Shown here in pieces: positions 34,556 to 42,743 of a DNA stretch of 64,000 bases; positions within the stretch are counted from its first letter, which is position 1; every line of letters starts with the position of its first letter. Source of the stretch: Streptosporangium sp. NBC_01755. Its GTDB lineage: Bacteria; Actinomycetota; Actinomycetes; Streptosporangiales; Streptosporangiaceae. The stretch spans positions 7,998,001-8,062,000 of the forward strand of contig NZ_CP109131.1 of NCBI RefSeq assembly GCF_035917995.1. The letters are read 5' to 3'. The notes under the pieces are model-generated. The model searched no databases, was not told where the DNA came from, and saw nothing but the letters and a program-made list of their open reading frames with translations. The position numbers were made by a program, and so were the translations under genes.

Positions 34556-36025
34556 TCATTCCACAGGTGACCGGTCGAGCAGACGTACCGCGACAGCCTT
34601 CTCCTGCGTGTACTCCCGCATGGCGGCGTACCCGCCGCCACGGCTGAAGCCACTGTCCCTCTGCATGTTGAAGGGGAAGCCGATGACCCCGGCGTCGGCG
34701 AACTGGTTGACCGAGACCTGCCCCGAGCGCACCTCCTGGGCCAGGCGCAGCGCCCGGGAGACGTCGCTCGTCCAGATGCACGCCAGCAGTCCGAAGTCGG
34801 TGTCGTTCATCATCTCCACCGCCTGCCGGGCGCCGGAGAACTCCTGCACGGCGAGCACCGGGCCGAACACCTCCTCCCTGGACAGCCGGGAGCGCGGGTC
34901 CACGCCGTCGAAGAGCGACGGCGGGACGAACCAGCCGCCGTCCGCCCGTTCGGCGGGCCCGCCCCCGGTGACCAGGCGAGCCCCCTCGGCGGGGGCGCCC
35001 TCCAGGAAGCCGAGCACCCGGCGGTACTGCGCCTCGTTGACCAGCGGCCCCATGTCGAGGTCGGCGTCCCACGGGCCGATCCGCACGGCGCGCATCCGCT
35101 CCGCCACCCGCTCCACGACCTCGTCCCTGATGGACGCCTCGACGAGCAGCCTCGACCCCGCGTAGCAGTTCTGCCCGGCGTTCTCGGTGATGGAGCCCAC
35201 GATCGCCGGGATCGCGACGTCGAGATCGGCGTCGGCGAAGAGCACGTTGGGCGACTTGCCACCCAGTTCCAGCTTGACCGGCACCAGGTTCTCCGCCGCG
35301 GCCCGCATGATCGCGCGACCGGTGGTCGTGGAGCCGACGAAACTGATGTGGTTCACCCCTGCGTGGGAGGTGAGCGCGGCACCGGCGTCGGCGCCGACTC
35401 CGGTGAGCACATTGAGCACGCCCGGCGGGAAACCGGCCCGCCGGGCCAGCTCCGCCAGCGCGAACGGCGCCAGCGGCGCCACCTCAGAGGGCTTGAGCAC
35501 CACCGTGTTGCCCGCGGCCAGCGCGGGGGCCACGTTGGCCGCGGTGAGCACTGCCGGAACGTTCCAAGGGATGATGACCGCGCAGACGCCGTACGGCTCC
35601 TGCAGGGTGTACCCAAGATAGTCGGGGGTGCGGGTGGGGAGCGTCACTCCGGTCAGCTTGTCGGCGGCGCCCGCGAAGTACTCGACGATGCCCTGGGTGA
35701 TGAAGATGTTCGTCCGGCCGCCCGACAGCGGCTTGCCGACGTCCCGGGCCTCGAAGCGGGCGAGGTCCTCGACATGCTCACCGATCAGCTCCGACCAGCG
35801 GCGCAGCAGCCTGCCACGCTCGGAGGCCGAGGTCGCGGCCCAGCCGGGGAAGGCCCGCCTGGCGGCCTCCACCGCGTCGTCGACGTCCGCTCGGCCCGCG
35901 CAGGCCACCGTCTGGATGGTCTGGCCGGTGGCGGGGTCGGCGACGTGGAGCTCACCGACGTCATGAGCGGCTGCCCACTCTCCGTCGATCAGTTGCTGGG
36001 CGGAAGGGATCGCAAGTTCGGCCAT
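34556..36025 (-). CDS. NAD(P)-dependent aldehyde dehydrogenase
   Basis: A 489-aa aldehyde dehydrogenase: N-terminal IDGEWAAAHDVGELHVADPAT, PWNVPAVLTAANVAPALAAGN, the glutamate motif LELGGKSPN and the catalytic cysteine in SITENAGQNCYAGSR (Cys), followed by EEVFGPVLAV and the C-terminal EYTQEKAVAV. It oxidises an aldehyde to the acid. ATG 36025 is divergent from the alcohol dehydrogenase at 36101; the two share a 75-bp promoter region with an operator-like palindrome. With the alcohol dehydrogenase opposite, a stepwise alcohol-aldehyde-acid oxidation is plausible. Confidence 0.95.
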   Translation of the reverse strand: MAELAIPSAQQLIDGEWAAAHDVGELHVADPATGQTIQTVACAGRADVDDAVEAARRAFPGWAATSASERGRLLRRWSELIGEHVEDLARFEARDVGKPLSGGRTNIFITQGIVEYFAGAADKLTGVTLPTRTPDYLGYTLQEPYGVCAVIIPWNVPAVLTAANVAPALAAGNTVVLKPSEVAPLAPFALAELARRAGFPPGVLNVLTGVGADAGAALTSHAGVNHISFVGSTTTGRAIMRAAAENLVPVKLELGGKSPNVLFADADLDVAIPAIVGSITENAGQNCYAGSRLLVEASIRDEVVERVAERMRAVRIGPWDADLDMGPLVNEAQYRRVLGFLEGAPAEGARLVTGGGPAERADGGWFVPPSLFDGVDPRSRLSREEVFGPVLAVQEFSGARQAVEMMNDTDFGLLACIWTSDVSRALRLAQEVRSGQVSVNQFADAGVIGFPFNMQRDSGFSRGGGYAAMREYTQEKAVAVRLLDRSPVE

Positions 36026-36058
36026 GCCGGAATCCTTGACCCCCCTCGTTCTGCATGT

Positions 36059-36073
36059 CAAGATGCCATCTCG
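36059..36073. promoter_or_regulatory. Operator-like palindrome, site 2
   Basis: CAAGATGCCATCTCG contains the symmetric core AGATG-C-CATCT and lies midway between the divergent aldehyde and alcohol dehydrogenase genes. It shares the CGAGATG half-site with site 1. Confidence 0.5.
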
Positions 36074-36100
36074 TTTTATGAAAATAGTTGTGGAGGACCC

Positions 36101-37183
36101 GTGCGTATCACCGCCGCCGTTCTGGAGACCGCCGGAGGGTCCTTCTCCCTCCGGGAGACAGAACTCGAAGAGCCCCGCCCCGACGAGGTACTGGTCCGGG
36201 TGAGCAGCACCGGCATCTGCGGCACCGACCTGGAGTTCGCCACGTTCTTCCCCACCCCCGCGGTGCTCGGCCACGAGGGCGCCGGGGTCGTGGAGCGGGT
36301 CGGCCCGCGGGTGACCTCGGTGGCCCCCGGCGACCATGTGGCGATGAGCTTCACCTCCTGCGGGGCCTGCCCCCTCTGCCTGACCGGCTCCCCCGCCTAC
36401 TGCCGGAGTTTCGACGCCCTCAACTTCGGCGGCAGGCGGCCCGACGGCTCCTCGGCGCTCTCCCTGGACGGCGCGCCGGTCAACGGCCACTTCCTCGGGC
36501 AGTCGTCCTTCGCCACACACGTCGTGGCGACCGAGCGCGCCGTCGTTCCCATCGACAAGGGCATCGACCTGACCCATGTCGGCCCGTTCGGCTGCGGCCT
36601 GCAGACCGGAGCGGGCGGGGTGTTCAACGTGCTGCGCCCGTCCCCCGGCTCCTCGATCGCCGTCTTCGGGGCCGGCGCGGTGGGGGTAGCGGCGATCATC
36701 GCGGCGGCGATCAGCGGCTGCTCGATCGTCGCGGCGGTCGACGTCAACCCCGCCAAGCTGGAGGCCGCCCGCTCCTACGGCGCGACGCACACGGTCGACT
36801 CCTCGGCCTCCGGCTCGGCCGAGGCGCTGCGCGAGATCGCACCGCACGGCTTCGACTTCGTCATCGACACCACCGGCCGCCAGGACGTGCTGCGCACCGC
36901 CGTCGAGGCACTCGGCCCGCTCGGCCGGTGCGGCGTGATCGGCGTCGGCCCCAGCGAGGAGATGAGCTTCGACTGGCGCAGCATCCTCAACGGGCGCACC
37001 GTCACCGGGATCATCGGCGGCAGCAGCCTCCCCCAGGTGTTCCTGCCCAAGTTGCTCGATCTGTACGTCGCGGGACGGTTCCCCGTGGACAGGATGATGA
37101 CGTCCTACCCCTTCGAGCAGATCAACGAGGCGATCGCCGACCTGCGCGCCGGCAGGACAGCGAAGGCCGTCCTAACCTTCTGA
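36101..37183 (+). CDS. Zinc alcohol dehydrogenase (benzyl-alcohol-dehydrogenase-like)
   Basis: A 360-aa class III-like zinc alcohol dehydrogenase: SSTGICGTDLEF and LGHEGAGVV for the catalytic zinc, TSCGACPLCLTGSPAYC for the structural zinc, and VFGAGAVGVAAIIAAAISGC as coenzyme motif. It is closest in layout to NAD-dependent benzyl/geranyl alcohol dehydrogenases. GTG 36101 is preceded by GGAGG. Transcribed away from the aldehyde dehydrogenase and towards the P450 fusion. It likely oxidises an alcohol formed by the P450. Confidence 0.92.
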   Translation: MRITAAVLETAGGSFSLRETELEEPRPDEVLVRVSSTGICGTDLEFATFFPTPAVLGHEGAGVVERVGPRVTSVAPGDHVAMSFTSCGACPLCLTGSPAYCRSFDALNFGGRRPDGSSALSLDGAPVNGHFLGQSSFATHVVATERAVVPIDKGIDLTHVGPFGCGLQTGAGGVFNVLRPSPGSSIAVFGAGAVGVAAIIAAAISGCSIVAAVDVNPAKLEAARSYGATHTVDSSASGSAEALREIAPHGFDFVIDTTGRQDVLRTAVEALGPLGRCGVIGVGPSEEMSFDWRSILNGRTVTGIIGGSSLPQVFLPKLLDLYVAGRFPVDRMMTSYPFEQINEAIADLRAGRTAKAVLTF

Positions 37184-37207
37184 CCTCGCGCTCTTCGCCG
37201 GAGACCG

Positions 37208-37243
37208 CGAGACATCGCTGCGATATACGAGACATTGTCTCGT
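37208..37243. promoter_or_regulatory. Operator of the P450 gene (17-bp palindrome plus half-site)
   Basis: ACGAGACATTGTCTCGT (37227-37243) is a perfect 17-bp palindrome. A second copy of the half-site CGAGACAT lies exactly 20 bp upstream at 37208-37215, two helical turns away. It sits in the 155-bp gap before the P450 gene. Sites 1 and 2 have a related pattern. Confidence 0.75.
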
Positions 37244-37338
37244 GATCCGCACGTGAGTAGACTTCCGGCACCCAGACACCCAGTGGCGCGGCTGGGCAAC
37301 ACCGCGCATCGTTCGTATGGATATGGGGCCTGTGCGCC

Positions 37339-39552
37339 ATGACCCAGCAGGTTGACTTCGACCACCACTCCGCGGCGTGCACCGCGGACCCGGTCGCCTA
37401 CTACGACTCCTTCCGCGAGCAGTGCCCGGTGGGCCGGACCTCGGCCCACGGCGGCTTCGTCTACACGACCCGCTACGCCGACGTGACCAGGATCGCCCGC
37501 GACGACGACACCTTCTCCTCCTCCCGGGCCTCCTCCGGCGAGGACCGGGTCGCGATCGTCATCCCCAGCGGGCCGGGCCTGGAGCAGTACCCGATCGAAC
37601 TGGACCCGCCAGAGGCCACCGGGTACCGCGACCTGATCAACCCTCTGCTCACCCCGGACGCCGTCGACCGGCTACGGCCGATGATCGCCAGGCACGCGAC
37701 GCGCGTCGTCGACGCGTTCATCGAACACGGCTCGGCCGACTTCGTCCGTGACCTGACCAACCCGCTGCCCGCCGCGGTCACCCTGGACTGGCTGGGCTTC
37801 CCCGAGGAGGACTGGGCCCGGCTGGCCGGGCCGATCCACGACATCTTCGCCGCGCCCGCCGACAGCGACAGGGCCCGCAAGGGCGCCGAGGGCCTCGCCT
37901 ACATGGAACGGCGGATCCGCGAGATCGTCCGGCTGCGCCGGGCCGAGCCCACCTCGGACGCGACGAGCGTCCTGGCCTCGCAGCACCGTCCCGACGGCAC
38001 CCCGTACGGCGAGGACGAACTGGTGTCGGTGATCGGGCTGCTCATCGCGGGCGGTGTCGACACCACCACGTCGCTGACCGGTTCCGTCCTCGTGCACCTG
38101 AGCCGTAATCCCGGGCAGCGGCGCCGCCTGATCGAGTCGCCCGACCTGCTCGACACGGCCACCGAGGAGTTCCTGCGGGCGTTCGCCCCCTCGCAGTCCA
38201 TGGCGCGCACCGTACGCGCCGACACCGAGATCGGCGGGTGCCCGGTGCGAGCCGGTGAGCGCGTGCTGATCCCGTGGGTCGCCGCCAACCACGACCCGGC
38301 CGTCTTCCCCGACCCGGCCGAGGTGCGCCTGGACCGGGACGCCACCAGGCACCTCAGCTTCGGCATCGGCACGCACCGCTGCGCCGGCGCCCACCTGGCC
38401 CGCGCCATGTTCCGCGAGATGATCACCCAGGTGCTGACCAGGCTGCCGGAATTCCAGGTGCTCGAGGACGGGCTCGTCGCCTACCCCACGCGGGGGAACC
38501 AGTCCGGCTGGGACGCGATCCCCGCGATCTTCCCGCCGGGACCCCGGCTGGGTGCCGGATCCGCGCCCGGCACCCAGTCGGCCTTCACCCCGGCCGCCTC
38601 CTTCGAGGCGGTCGTCACCCGAGCCGAGCCGGTCGCCGACGGTGTGCTGGCGCTGACCCTGGCCAGGGCGGGCGGCGGCGAGCTGCCCGCCTGGGAGCCC
38701 GGCGCGCACCTGGAGTTCCGCCTGCCGTCGGGCCGCGTCCGGCAGTACTCCCTGTGCGGCGACCCCGGGCGGCGAGACAGCTACCGGGTGGCGGTACTGC
38801 GCGAGGAGAACGGCCGCGGCGGCTCGGCCGAGCTGCACGAGATCGCCCGCGAGGGTGTCACCGTCGGTGTGCGGGGACCGCGCAACCACTTCCCCCTGGT
38901 GACCGCCGAGGACTACCTGTTCATCGCCGGAGGCATCGGCATCACGCCGATCCTGGCCATGGCCCGTGCCGTCGCCCGCCGGGGCGGCGCCCTGCGCGCC
39001 GTCTACGGCGGGAGGTCCCGCACGTCCATGGCCTTCGGCGACGAACTGGTGGAGTGCGCGGGCGAGCGCGCCGAACTGGTGCCACAGGACGAGTTCGGCC
39101 TTCCCGACCTGGACGTGATCCTGGCCTCGGCGGGGCCGGCCACCGCGATCTACTGCTGCGGCCCTTCCGGCATGATCGAGGCCGTCGAGCGGGCCTGCGA
39201 GCGGCTGGGCATCGGCGACCGGCTGCACGTCGAGCGCTTCACCGCCGGTGACGCCCCTGAGGTGGTCACAGACCCGGCGGCCAACACCGCCTTCGACGTC
39301 CACCTCGCCAGGACGGGGCAGACCGTACGGGTCGAGTCCGACCAGCGCCTCATCGAGGCGATCCGCGAGGTCGCCCCCGGCCTCTCCTACGACTGCGAGA
39401 AGGGGTACTGCGGCGCCTGCGAGACCCGGGTGCTCGCGGGGACGCCCGAGCACCGCGACTCGCTGCTGACCGCCGAGGAGCGGGAGGCGAGCCGGACGAT
39501 GATGATCTGCGTCGGCCGCTCGTCGTCGCCCAGCCTGGTCCTGGACCTCTGA
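37339..39552 (+). CDS. Self-sufficient cytochrome P450 fused to a phthalate-dioxygenase-type reductase
   Basis: A 737-aa three-part protein. P450 domain (about 1-405): I-helix AGGVDTTTS, ExxR in EEFLR, haem motif FGIGTHRCAG with ligand Cys 348. Reductase domain (about 410-640): FMN-binding RQYSLCGD, NADH-binding GGIGITPILAM, CCGPSGM. C-terminal plant-type ferredoxin with Cys 686, 691, 694 and 724. This is the CYP116B/class VII layout, so NADH electrons pass through FMN and the iron-sulfur cluster to haem without partners. Such enzymes hydroxylate or O/N-demethylate aromatic and heterocyclic compounds. A regulated palindrome precedes it. Confidence 0.96.
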   Translation: MTQQVDFDHHSAACTADPVAYYDSFREQCPVGRTSAHGGFVYTTRYADVTRIARDDDTFSSSRASSGEDRVAIVIPSGPGLEQYPIELDPPEATGYRDLINPLLTPDAVDRLRPMIARHATRVVDAFIEHGSADFVRDLTNPLPAAVTLDWLGFPEEDWARLAGPIHDIFAAPADSDRARKGAEGLAYMERRIREIVRLRRAEPTSDATSVLASQHRPDGTPYGEDELVSVIGLLIAGGVDTTTSLTGSVLVHLSRNPGQRRRLIESPDLLDTATEEFLRAFAPSQSMARTVRADTEIGGCPVRAGERVLIPWVAANHDPAVFPDPAEVRLDRDATRHLSFGIGTHRCAGAHLARAMFREMITQVLTRLPEFQVLEDGLVAYPTRGNQSGWDAIPAIFPPGPRLGAGSAPGTQSAFTPAASFEAVVTRAEPVADGVLALTLARAGGGELPAWEPGAHLEFRLPSGRVRQYSLCGDPGRRDSYRVAVLREENGRGGSAELHEIAREGVTVGVRGPRNHFPLVTAEDYLFIAGGIGITPILAMARAVARRGGALRAVYGGRSRTSMAFGDELVECAGERAELVPQDEFGLPDLDVILASAGPATAIYCCGPSGMIEAVERACERLGIGDRLHVERFTAGDAPEVVTDPAANTAFDVHLARTGQTVRVESDQRLIEAIREVAPGLSYDCEKGYCGACETRVLAGTPEHRDSLLTAEEREASRTMMICVGRSSSPSLVLDL

Positions 39553-39571
39553 CGGCCCGGCGAAATTCGCG

Positions 39572-39632
39572 GGGAGCGGAAAAGGGAGCGGAAAAAGGGA
39601 GCGGGGAAGGGAGCGGGGAAGGGAGCGGGGAA
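39572..39632. repeat. Minisatellite, five 12-13-bp units
   Basis: Five head-to-tail copies of GGGAGCGGRRAA (12, 13, 12, 12 and 12 bp). The last three units are identical (GGGAGCGGGGAA). It begins 19 bp after the P450 stop and is non-coding. Confidence 0.93.
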
Positions 39633-39728
39633 CCGGAGGAGAAACCGCCCGCGGGTGTCCCATCGGCACCCGAGGGCGGTCTCCGCCCTCCCTCGTCACC
39701 TGTACGGCTCGCGCGAACGCGTCGTACG

Positions 39729-40217
39729 ATGCCGCACATGCCGAACATCGGACCAATGGAACTGCTGGTCGTCGCCGTCCTGTTCGCGGTGATCCTGGTG
39801 ATCGTCATCGGGGTCGTCATGGCCGCCAGAAAGGGCAGCCGGGTGCCGATGCCGATGCCGATACCGATGGCGACGCCGCAGGGGCTGCACGAGCTCGTCA
39901 CCGAGCTGACGCGCCGGGGACGCAAGATCGAGGCGATCAAGGAGCTGCGCCACCACACCGGGCTCAGCCTGCGAGAATCAAAGATGATCGTCGACGACGT
40001 GGCCATGGGACACGATCTGTGGAGCCAACCCGCCATGGCCCGGTTCAAGCCCTCCCAGCCCACGGCCCTGCCGCACGCCGGTGCCGCGGTCCCCGACCTG
40101 GCCACCCGCGTGCGCGAGCTCAAGGCCGCCGGCCGCGCAGAGCAGGCGGTCTATCTGGTGCGCGGTGAGACCGGCATGGGCGAGCGCGAGGCCGAGTTGT
40201 TCGTCGAAGCCCTCTGA
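39729..40217 (+). CDS. Membrane-anchored protein with ribosomal L7/L12-like C-terminal motifs
   Basis: A 162-aa protein with one N-terminal membrane helix (MELLVVAVLFAVILVIVIGV) and a Met-Pro repeat linker (VPMPMPIPMATP), then two copies of a helix-turn pattern: KIEAIKELRHHTGLSLRESK and later RAEQAVYLVRGETGMGEREA. This K-x-x-A-I-K-x-L-R...L-x-E-A-K pattern is that of the L7/L12 C-terminal domain. Similar small actinobacterial proteins are annotated as ribosomal L7/L12-like; their role is not known and could be in membrane-bound translation factor or GTPase binding. ATG 39738 is an alternative start. Confidence 0.72.
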   Translation: MPHMPNIGPMELLVVAVLFAVILVIVIGVVMAARKGSRVPMPMPIPMATPQGLHELVTELTRRGRKIEAIKELRHHTGLSLRESKMIVDDVAMGHDLWSQPAMARFKPSQPTALPHAGAAVPDLATRVRELKAAGRAEQAVYLVRGETGMGEREAELFVEAL

Positions 40218-40286
40218 ATCCGGGACTCGCCCCCAAGCGACCACCGGAAGCGGTGACACGGCACGCGCGAGAAAGGGGCCGGTGAC

Positions 40287-40350
40287 CCGTCATCGAGGGA
40301 TGATCTGCCGGTTCACCCCGCCCGCACGCGGGATCCGGCGTCGATGACGG
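40287..40350. terminator. Inverted repeat between convergent genes
   Basis: CCGTCATCGA (40287-40296) and its complement TCGATGACGG (40341-40350) enclose 44 nt holding a further small hairpin. It lies between the L7/L12-like gene and the end of the formaldehyde dehydrogenase gene; a transcription terminator is likely. Confidence 0.55.
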
Positions 40351-40354
40351 ATCG

Positions 40355-41578
40355 CTAGCCCGTCGTGCCAAGCACGCCGTTGGGGTCGAGCACGAACTTG
40401 GACGCGGCGCCCTGGTCGAAGTCCTCGTACCCCTGGGGCGCCCGCTCCAAGGGGATCGGCACCGCGTTGACCGCCTTCGCGATCTGCACCCTGTCGTGCA
40501 GGATCGCCTGCATCAGGTAGTAGTTGTAGCGCATGACGGGGCACTGCCCCGTGCCGAAGGAGAGCGACTTGGCCCAGCCGAGGCCGAGCCGGATGGAGAG
40601 CGATCCCTGCCTCGCCGCCTCGTCATGGGCACCCGGGTCACCGGTCACATACAGGCCGGGGATGCCGAGCGCGCCGCCCGCGCGGGTGATCTCCATGAGC
40701 GAGTTGAGCACGGTGGCCGGGCGTTCCTGTGCCGCGTCGGCGCCGTGGCCGCGCGCCTCGAAGCCGACGGCGTCGACGCCGCAGTCGACCTCCGGCACGC
40801 CGAGGATCTGCTCGATCTGGTCCTTCGGCTCACCCCGCGACACGTCGACGGTCTCGCAGCCGAAGCTGCGAGCCTGCTCCAGGCGGTCCTTGTTCAGGTC
40901 GCCGACGATGACCGCGGCGGCCCCGAGGAGAAACGCCGAGACCGCCGCGGCGAGCCCGACCGGGCCCGCGCCCGCGATGTAGACGGTCGTTCCCGGCTTC
41001 ACCCCGGCGGTGACGCAACCGTGGAAGCCGGTCGGGAAGATGTCGGTGAGCATGGCCAGGTCGAGGATCTTCTCCATCGCCTGGTCCCTGTCCGGGAACT
41101 TGAGCAGGTTCCAGTCCGCATAGGGCACCAGGACGTACTGAGCCTGCCCGCCGACCCAGCCGCCCATGTCGACGTAGCCATACGCCGAGCCAGGCCGGTC
41201 GGGGTTGACGTTCTCACAGATCCCGGTCTTGCCCTCCTTGCAGTTGCGGCAGCGGCCGCAGGCGATGTTGAAGGGCACCGAGACGAGGTCGCCCACCTTC
41301 GTGAACTCCACGTCGCCGCCGATCTCGACGACCTCGCCGGTGATCTCATGGCCGAGGACGAGACCGATGGGCGCGGTGGTACGGCCACGGACCATGTGCT
41401 GGTCGCTGCCGCAGATGTTCGTCGCGACGGTCTTGACGATCGCCCCGTGCGGCACCTTGCGGCCCACGTTGGCCGGGTTGACCCCCGGCCCGTCCTTGAG
41501 GACGAACTCGGGATAGTCGATGTTCTGGACTTCCACCTTGCCCGGTCCCTGGTAGGAGACGGCTTTGTTGCTCGGCAT
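40355..41578 (-). CDS. fdhA: Glutathione-independent formaldehyde dehydrogenase
   Basis: A 407-aa zinc MDR enzyme resembling Pseudomonas putida FdhA: MPSNKAVSYQGPGKVEVQNI, the catalytic-zinc CGSDQHMVRGRT and LGHEITG, the structural zinc lobe CGRCRNCKEGKTGIC, and the NAD motif IAGAGPVGLAAAVSAFLLGA. The enzyme oxidises formaldehyde (dismutation with tightly bound NAD) without glutathione. It has its own ribosome site GGAGGA and is monocistronic on the minus strand. The nearest likely formaldehyde source is the P450 fusion acting as a demethylase 0.8 kb away. Confidence 0.93.
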   Translation of the reverse strand: MPSNKAVSYQGPGKVEVQNIDYPEFVLKDGPGVNPANVGRKVPHGAIVKTVATNICGSDQHMVRGRTTAPIGLVLGHEITGEVVEIGGDVEFTKVGDLVSVPFNIACGRCRNCKEGKTGICENVNPDRPGSAYGYVDMGGWVGGQAQYVLVPYADWNLLKFPDRDQAMEKILDLAMLTDIFPTGFHGCVTAGVKPGTTVYIAGAGPVGLAAAVSAFLLGAAAVIVGDLNKDRLEQARSFGCETVDVSRGEPKDQIEQILGVPEVDCGVDAVGFEARGHGADAAQERPATVLNSLMEITRAGGALGIPGLYVTGDPGAHDEAARQGSLSIRLGLGWAKSLSFGTGQCPVMRYNYYLMQAILHDRVQIAKAVNAVPIPLERAPQGYEDFDQGAASKFVLDPNGVLGTTG

Positions 41579-41818
41579 GACGTCCTCCGTGTTTCCTCGT
41601 GGCGCCCTTCCGCGTGATGCTCGTGGAGCAGCCGGTCGTCGCCCGCGAGGGGACCTGCGAGGGGGCTGTGACGGCCGAGTCCGGACCGGAGACAATGGTT
41701 CTCTGCCCGTTTTCCACCATATACCCGCTGTTTTCGGCGTCACCTCGGGAGCCGTTTTCCGCACGAAGGGTCCGGCAACGCCCGGTCCTACCAACGTGTA
41801 TCTATGTGACCCATGTGA

Positions 41819-42552
41819 CGAGCCGCGATTTACTGCCGGATCAGCCAGGACCGCGAGGGCGCAGGGTTGGGCGTCGCCCGCCAGGAGGCCGAGCACAAGG
41901 CCGAGCGGCAGAGGCGTCAGCGGCGCCAGAGTGCCGAGGCGGGCAAGGTCTCCGGCGGGGGATGCGCCCGTACGGCTACGCCGAGGACCGCGTCACGGTC
42001 ATCGACAAGGAAACCGAGGTGATCCGGGAGGCCGCTCGACGGTTGCTCGCCGGAGAGTCGCTGTCGAGCGTGTGTCGAGACTTCCGCACGCGTGAGATCA
42101 CGACTCCTACCGGGGGTCATTGGATCCCGACGACATTGCATCGGCTGCTGGCGTCGGCGCGGATCAGCGGACGACGCGAGCACACACCCCGCAGCACTTC
42201 CGAGACCACGCGCCCACTGCTGGGGGAGATCGTGGCCGACGCCGTCTGGCCCGCCATCATCAGTGCCACCGATTCGGATCGGCTTAGCAGCCTGTTGAGT
42301 GATCCGGCCCGTGACTTCCGTGCCCAGGCCGCCACCGGGCGGACCTATTTACTGTCCGGGATTCTGCGGTGCGGCCGGTGCGGCCGGCGGATGAACGGCC
42401 GCCCCCGCTCCGGCGTGCCGCGCTACGTGTGCCCGAACGTACCGGGCACCGCGGCCTGCGGCGACCCGCCGCAGGCGGGCGGATGCCAGCCGCGCTGCTG
42501 CTCTTCGGCCGGTCGCGGCCACGCCTCCCACGCGCCGACGTCAACCGAGTAG
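41819..42552 (+). pseudogene. Decayed large serine recombinase
   Basis: A relic of a serine recombinase of the phage/ICE integrase class. The N-terminal AIYCRISQDREGAGLGVARQ remains (41825-41884), but the catalytic domain centre is deleted: sequence jumps from RQEAE to the HKAERQRRQRRQ helix. A 1-bp loss near 41957-41961 in a G-run (SGGG) shifts frame; the recombinase domain continues (RPYGYAEDRVTVIDKE, GHWIPTTLHRLLASARISGR) followed by the zinc ribbon CGRCGRRMNG and YVCPN. It ends early. No attachment core was found nearby. Confidence 0.82.
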
Positions 42553-42743
42553 ACACCCGCGCCCTCGGAGGAGACTTCAGGCAGCCTGGGAGGCGGCCGG
42601 TATAGGCTCACCCCGCTTCCGGTGCTCGGGCCTGGCGGCCCTGCGCTCCCCCTACGGAACCAGGTGGAGTTGATGCGTGCGGTGGCTCGGGCGAGGTTTG
42701 CAGAACCAGTGCATCACCTCAGCCCGATGCCGCCGCCGGAGCG

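Noticed and set aside
37672-39756. A 694-codon open frame antisense to the P450 fusion
   Set aside because: It mirrors the codon positions of the P450 gene, has no conserved motif and no start signal; shadow frame.
41688-41706. A weak match (GGAGACAATGGTTCTCTG) to the island operator upstream of the formaldehyde dehydrogenase gene
   Set aside because: Symmetry is poor and the spacing differs from the three better sites; it is not enough to include fdhA in the putative regulon.
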